Shown one piece after another: positions 58,966-64,000 of a stretch of 64,000 nucleotides of DNA (positions within the stretch are counted from its first letter, which is position 1; the number at the start of each line of letters is the position of its first letter). The DNA is taken from contig SMSO01000031.1 in assembly GCA_004764695.1 (NCBI GenBank), positions 7,745,261-7,809,260 on the forward strand, read 5' to 3'. Source of the stretch: Schizochytrium sp. TIO01. Taxonomy: Eukaryota > Sar > Bigyra > Thraustochytrida > Thraustochytriidae. The notes under the pieces were generated by a model, which worked only from the letters and a program-made list of their open reading frames with translations, was not told where the DNA came from and ran no database searches. Position numbers and translations under genes: made by a program.

Positions 58966-59140
58966 TTTTGTTTGATGAATTTAATTTTGTTTACTACAGG
59001 CTTACCTGTTGTACCAAGCAAGCAAGCCGATCAATCAACCCATCAGCCAGTTGGTCAGCCTGGATGAATCAGTACAGGTAGGCGCATGGATTTTTGAATA
59101 CGCTTGAGTGCGTAAATATGATTCTGGGACACCCACAAAC

Positions 59141-62100
59141 TTAACGCTTGAGGTAAGAGACATATGCGTAACAGAAGGCGTTCACAATGCGAAATCCACC
59201 GGTGAAGGCAATGACAGATCCCAAGCACCAAGGCCAGTCAGTGGATGCGTAGCCGAAACGGTCCTGCATCACGGCCCATGCAGTTGAATCAGTCTCGTTG
59301 ATCCAGTTGCAGCCCGGGTTAGAAGCAGGCTCGATAGTGGGATCATCACATGCCATCTGGCTTCCCACCAGACCTTGCAACGCGTAGCGTAAGGGGTTAA
59401 TGTAAATGAACCATTGCCAAAAGTACGGAATCTCATCAATAGAAATCATGAGACCAGCAGAAATACACCAGCAAGCAAAGAACACGGCAGCAATGAGTGT
59501 TGCGACTTGCTCATTGGGAAACGCCTGAGCCAGTAAGTGACCAAAGAAGACAATGCACATGTAGAAGATTGTGTAAAAGGCAAAGAAGAGAAAGAAAGCC
59601 GACGCATTGTGGTACATACCAACCATGAAGTAAAAGAGGGAGCAGAACACCAAGGAAGTACCAACACAATACGGCAGTTCAGCCAGAGTTGTAGCAATTA
59701 CTACGGGCATGACACCATAGTAAGACGCAGCACGTTCGCGGTAGTATGAAGCTCGTTCAATGTAAATGACAGGCAAAACACTCACCAAAGCCATGACAGA
59801 CATGAACGAAGGGGCCTGGAACATGGCTCCCACAAATGTTTGAACATCAGATGTAGTCGTGATGTCACCTCCACGCAAAAGAAATGAAAAGCCAAAGAAG
59901 ACTGCCATGAAGATTTTGACAAAAATACGCGAAGTGTTGTATGCAGTATCACGCCAGTAAGATCTCATCCAGCGAAGCGTAAGCTGCTCTGTCTGGTCTG
60001 CGAAGGTACTCGCGAAAGTGGTATCAAAGTGGATTTCAGGACGTTCTGCCAAATCGCGCTGGATAAGCTCCTCAATGCGATTAGCATTCTGCTTATTCAA
60101 ATCACTGTTAAGATACTCAGCAGCGTAATCATTGCCGGGTCCTGCGTTAGCTCCAATAGCTTCAAGCATGTAAGTTGCAGGGTTGTAACGAGGGTTTGGC
60201 ATACCAGGAGTACCAGGCAAGGCATCAAGGTAGTTAAGAAGGTGAATACTGTTCTCGCCAAGGTCTCCAAAGTACACCATCTGGCCACCACGACGAAGCA
60301 GAAGAAGACGATCAAACTTCTCAAAGATGAATTTGGACGGCTGATGAATGGTACAAACAACCGTACGGCCACTACGGGCAATGCGCTCAAGACCGTCCAT
60401 TACCACTCTGGCTGAACTAGCATCAAGACCTGATGTAGGTTCGTCAGCAAAGATGATTGCAGGGTTAGCAGAAAGCTCAACGCCGATGGTTAGACGTTTT
60501 GCCTGCTCTGTAGTGAGACCACCCATTCCTTTGAAACCAATCATAAGATCGCAAATAGGACCGAGGTGAAGAGTTTTGATGACGCCTTCAACAAAAGCAT
60601 CCTTTTCCTCACGAGAAATGCTGGATGGTTGGCGAAGGTAAGCGGAAAAAGTGAGTGCCTCTTGGACAGTGGCATTAGGGCTATGGATATCCATCTGCTC
60701 GACATATCCAATGATTCGAGAAAAGGTTGTGCGCTCCTGGGGGCGACCGTTCACAAGTACCTCTCCGGTGATCTTACCACTAGTCTTACGCAGAGCCAAG
60801 ACGTCCATGAGTGTAGTCTTACCTGCACCACTACTACCCATAAGGGCAGTGAGAGTACCAGCCTCGGCAAATCCATTGATGCCTTTCAGAAGCTTAAGAC
60901 TGTAATCGCCACCCTTATCACCTGGGGCAGGTACAGAGTACCAAAGGTCCTTGAAGACCAGATCCACGGGAGTGAAACCAACTGAATTGTTGTCAAGAGT
61001 GTTCTCGTTGGTGTTGATGACAGTGTTTACGGGGGATGCACCATCTACGCCAAGAGCAGCATCCTTGTGCATGCGAATCTCGCTATGACGCTCAATCGCA
61101 ATATCTTCTTCCTCCACATCCAGAACACGGTTTCCGCCACCTTCGAAACGAAGATGCTCATAGCACATATTACTCACGTACATACTGAACAATGTGTGAC
61201 CAACCATGAGAAGAATTGCAGCCCAAATGAAGTTGATGTCGTATTCGAAGCCATAGAGCGACAGGGCGTAGTCACGCTCTTCCTCGCTAAAGGCGGAAGA
61301 TCCAAACACAACAATCATACCTGCACGGAAGGACCATGAAAGAGGCGAGAGCCAAAAGATCCAAACAAACCAAATCGGGACAGTATCTGCAGTAATAATA
61401 TAACCACTGAAGAGACAGATCGAGGCGATGCAAATACCAGTGAGAACTTGACCAATCGATTGAGATGGGGAGAATGTGGCAACAGCACGAAGCCATGCTC
61501 CAACCGAAACATTGGTCATGATGAGAAGAAGCCAGTAAAGCATGAAACGACCTCCAACATCAGAAACACCGGTAGTCGAGTGTTCACCAAAGGGCACAAG
61601 CCAACCGATCCAGAAGGTCATCATGGCCAGCAAAGTTCCCTCGATGAAAACTAAGGGCAGAACTGAGCAGAGTTCTCCGATGACGTAGTTTCCCGTGCGA
61701 TAGAAGTAAGCATCGCTTTGCTTATAGTACATGGGACGCTGCGATAGAACAACGGGAATCTGTGCTGTTCCTGAAAGGGCGCAGTGAATCATTGTGGCGA
61801 AGTATAAACCGTAACGCTGTAAGGCTGGTTGTTGGTCATCCGAAGAGCTCGTAGGTAGCTGGGGATCAGTCTTGTAAAAGAGAGAACCGATAAAAACACC
61901 AACAATGAGAGCTTGCAAAGCACGTGTCTGAATGAAAGCTGTATCACGAAATGCTAGTGTCAGCTGGCGCTTGACGACCAATGCGAGTTCTCTGCACACT
62001 GAGTTTGCGTACAGTGGCTGAAAGCGATCGTAGATGTCTCGGCGCATGGGCGAGTCAATTTTGTTGTCGGGGTTGCAGTAGCGCTCGATCTCCTCCTGCT

Positions 62101-63549
62101 TAGCTTGGGAGTAAGGGGACTGCAGCCAAGCCTGGGCGAATGCTTCCTCGCTGTTGGGAGCATCAGGGCGAATACGATGCTTGCCGCGAAGCGAGGTGGT
62201 AACTTCTTGGATGAAATCGGCCACATCGAGGTTCTCTGGGCAGCGATATCCAATACTTTCGAAGTATGGCAAAACGTCCTGACGCTTGCCATGAAACATA
62301 ACCATACCCATGGCAAGGATGAGAACCTCGTCGAAAAGGTCATAAGTCTCAGGGGGCGGCTGTAGTAATGCGCACACTGCTGTGAGGTCAAGGCGTTTGG
62401 CAACGCCAGTAATACGCCGACTGATGTCAAATGTAGCCGCACTATCGAGACCAGTACTGATCTGGTCATAGAATGCGAGAGGGCGGCGGCCCATCATCAT
62501 CTCAGCCGAAGTGACACGCTTTTTCTCACCTCCAGAGACACCACGCAACATTTCGTTTCCTACAATGGTATCCGCAGCGTTGGAGAGGGCAAGGTTACGA
62601 ATAACAAAGTCTGGGAAGTTGTCGAACTCATCGTGAATCTTAGCGATCTCATGATCACTAGCTTCGCTGGAAAGACCAACGCGGGCCACCATATCGCGAG
62701 CTTGCTCAGGTCCTCCAAAGCAATCAAATGCAAACTGCAGGGTCTCGCGAACTGTAAGTACGGGGATGTGGTTGTCATTCTGATCCACATATGTTGCGAG
62801 CTTACGCACATGTACTCCTTAGGAGTGAAGCCGGAATAGTACATGTCACCGGTGACCTTACCCTTACGGCTGTTCTTGACTCGACCGGAAAGAAGCTTAA
62901 AAAGGGTAGACACACCACAACCAGGAGGTCCAAGAACGAGAGTGGAGGTACCTGCCTTGAAGACACCAGAGATGCTGTTGATGAGGTTGAGCTCAATCGA
63001 ATCTTTGCCAGTTCCCGCGCAAGGTGCACCGATGGCGGTAAAGACGTTGTAAATGCCAGGGTCGTCCTGAGGAACAGAGATTGAATACTTCAAATCGCGA
63101 AAGGCAACATGAACAGGCCAGTGTCCATCTCCTTGGTAGCGCTGCATGAGCTTGGCATGCGTGATCATTGTCATTTCACGCATTGCACTGTGGAGAGCAC
63201 TGCCAAGCTTCGAGTTACGGTCAATCTGGCCGTTCTCAAGAAGATCTGCCAGAAGAGCCACATCCTCGTTGCAAAGTTCGACACTCAAGCGAGTCTTGCC
63301 GTCCTGACCTACAACGCCAGCAGCAGGGTTTGCCTCCTTCTGGTCGTCGAGTTCCGTCTTGATATAGGTGAGTAGGTCGCGAACGCGCTCAGTTTTTTCT
63401 GAAGAGGTGTAAGAAGGGAGATTCGAGCTTTGGATTGCAGGCCGGGCCACATTAACGCCTTCTTCAGAAGAGGTGCTACCGGCATCTTCGCACTCCGGGC
63501 CAATGCCATCATTCGTGCCAATCGTGTTTTTGTCCTCGTCACCTAGCAT
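59141..63549 (-). CDS. PDR-5: full-size ABCG/PDR-type ABC transporter with a one-base frameshift in NBD1
   Basis: ATG at 63549 (MLGD). Frame 1 codes about 245 residues to FTPKE near 62815; the remaining about 1222 codons (from HVRKLATYVDQN) continue in another frame to the TAA at 59141. Two bases stand where paralogues have one Leu/Val codon, so one base is missing. Counting it, the product would be about 1469 residues, normal for the family. NBD1 has GPPGCGVST, VSGGEKKRV and FYDQISTGLD; NBD2 has GSSGAGKTT, GLTTEQ, FADEPTSGLD and CTIHQPS. TMD1 has YYKQSDAYFYRT; the end is YAYVSYLKR. No introns. Everything after the break is well preserved, so it is either a sequencing or assembly error or a very recent inactivation. 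If the frameshift is real, translation stops inside NBD1 and the gene is a pseudogene. Confidence 0.9.
62810..62817 (-). other. Frameshift site in PDR-5
   Basis: Minus-strand reading GAG-TA-CAT: the Glu codon (62817-62815) and the His codon (62812-62810) are separated by two bases instead of three. The paralogues have E-L-H-V-R (PDR-3, PDR-4) or E-V-x-V (PDR-1, PDR-2) here. No GT...AG pair explains it. Confidence 0.9.
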
Positions 63550-64000
63550 TCTGCGCCAAGGTTTAAAGAACTCTGTACTCGGTGCTGATGATGGTAAGTC
63601 CCAAAGCTCAAGAAGAGATTCTTCCTCTTTATCCCTGACTCAACAGAGGATTAGGGAAACCTGCTCTCTTGTAAATCACCGTGGGCTAGATTATGATCAC
63701 ACCCTTGTTAGTCACAGGTGCAATCTTCAAAACCCTTAGTGGAGAAGGAATATATGACTTGACCTTGATGAGGATCAAGTCGACGAGGCTTTTCCGTTTG
63801 GGGTTTGGTTTGAGGAGTTATGCCGCTGCCGCCTTGGCGTCGGAGATGCTTTGGAGTTATGGTTTTGTTGCCTGAGAGCTTTCGACAATTTTTTTTTCCT
63901 TTTTTCTTTTTTTTTTCTTCTGGTTTATAAGAATGGTCGTCACCCTCGCACAACTTAAGGGAAGAGTGATGCATTAACACCTATTTTAGAAGATTACACA
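63550..64000. promoter_or_regulatory. Presumed PDR-5 5' region, right edge of window
   Basis: Non-coding sequence upstream of PDR-5. It contains one GTTTGGGGTTTG motif and a T-rich tract at about 63891-63920. No gene supported. Confidence 0.35.
63796..63807. promoter_or_regulatory. GTTTGGGGTTTG motif upstream of PDR-5 (candidate element)
   Basis: Same 12-mer and orientation as the two copies upstream of PDR-1, about 250 bp upstream of the PDR-5 start. Confidence 0.2.

Larger units (their letters stand above)
50820..59140. other. Spacer between PDR-4 and PDR-5
   Basis: About 8.3 kb, AT-rich, mostly without coding signal. The PDR-4 promoter should lie near 50820-51120. Repeats include (ATTC)n, a GA-rich tract, TTTTG/TTTCG runs near 53001-53027 and (TGGA)n. 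Two weak open frames are listed separately. From about 54.2 to 58.6 kb I see nothing beyond unremarkable AT-rich DNA. Confidence 0.5.

Noticed and set aside
62560-62830. An intron as the explanation for the PDR-5 break
   Set aside because: No residues are missing beyond part of one codon and there is no spare sequence to remove, so a one-base indel fits and an intron does not.

Overview
The window is nuclear DNA from a eukaryote. It has long gene-poor spacers, many tetranucleotide microsatellites, and two kinds of gene: intronless ones and ones with a few short GTAAGT...AG introns. Nothing bacterial is present (no operons, no ribosome-binding sites). Gene density and protein style suggest a unicellular protist, perhaps an alga or a stramenopile, but I cannot name the species from sequence alone.

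Left end (1-8 kb): three genes. A minus-strand six-bladed beta-propeller protein of the APMAP/strictosidine-synthase-like family lies at 1634-2773. A minus-strand Ala/Lys-rich protein of unknown function lies at 4371-5111. A plus-strand three-exon Rieske oxygenase of the cholesterol 7-desaturase (DAF-36/Neverland) type lies at 6086-7662 and splices to a 427-residue protein.

Main feature (8.3-63.5 kb): a tandem array of five full-length ABCG/PDR-type ABC transporters, all on the minus strand and here called PDR-1 to PDR-5 from left to right: 8294-12583, 26247-31125, 35831-40742, 46125-50819 and 59141-63549. All have the order NBD1-TMD1-NBD2-TMD2. All carry the same deviant first ATPase site: Walker A lysine replaced by valine, Walker B glutamate by glutamine, H-loop histidine by glutamine, and an L[S/N/T]TEQ C-loop in NBD2. 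All share an N-terminus beginning M-L-[G/P]-[D/S] and a C-terminus ending -LKR. PDR-2 and PDR-3 each have two introns at identical positions; PDR-1, -4 and -5 have none. PDR-5 is split by a one-base frameshift near 62813 and is otherwise intact.

The spacers between transporters (4.7 to 13.7 kb) hold microsatellites, a 10-bp minisatellite, a 57-copy AG tract and AT-rich DNA, with only weak evidence for further genes (about 19.6-20.0, 24.8-25.6, 53.8-54.2 and 58.7-59.0 kb). I saw no rRNA, tRNA, CRISPR array or recognisable transposon. The transporters probably export hydrophobic compounds across the plasma membrane. A link to the sterol-type oxygenase next door is possible but rests only on proximity.
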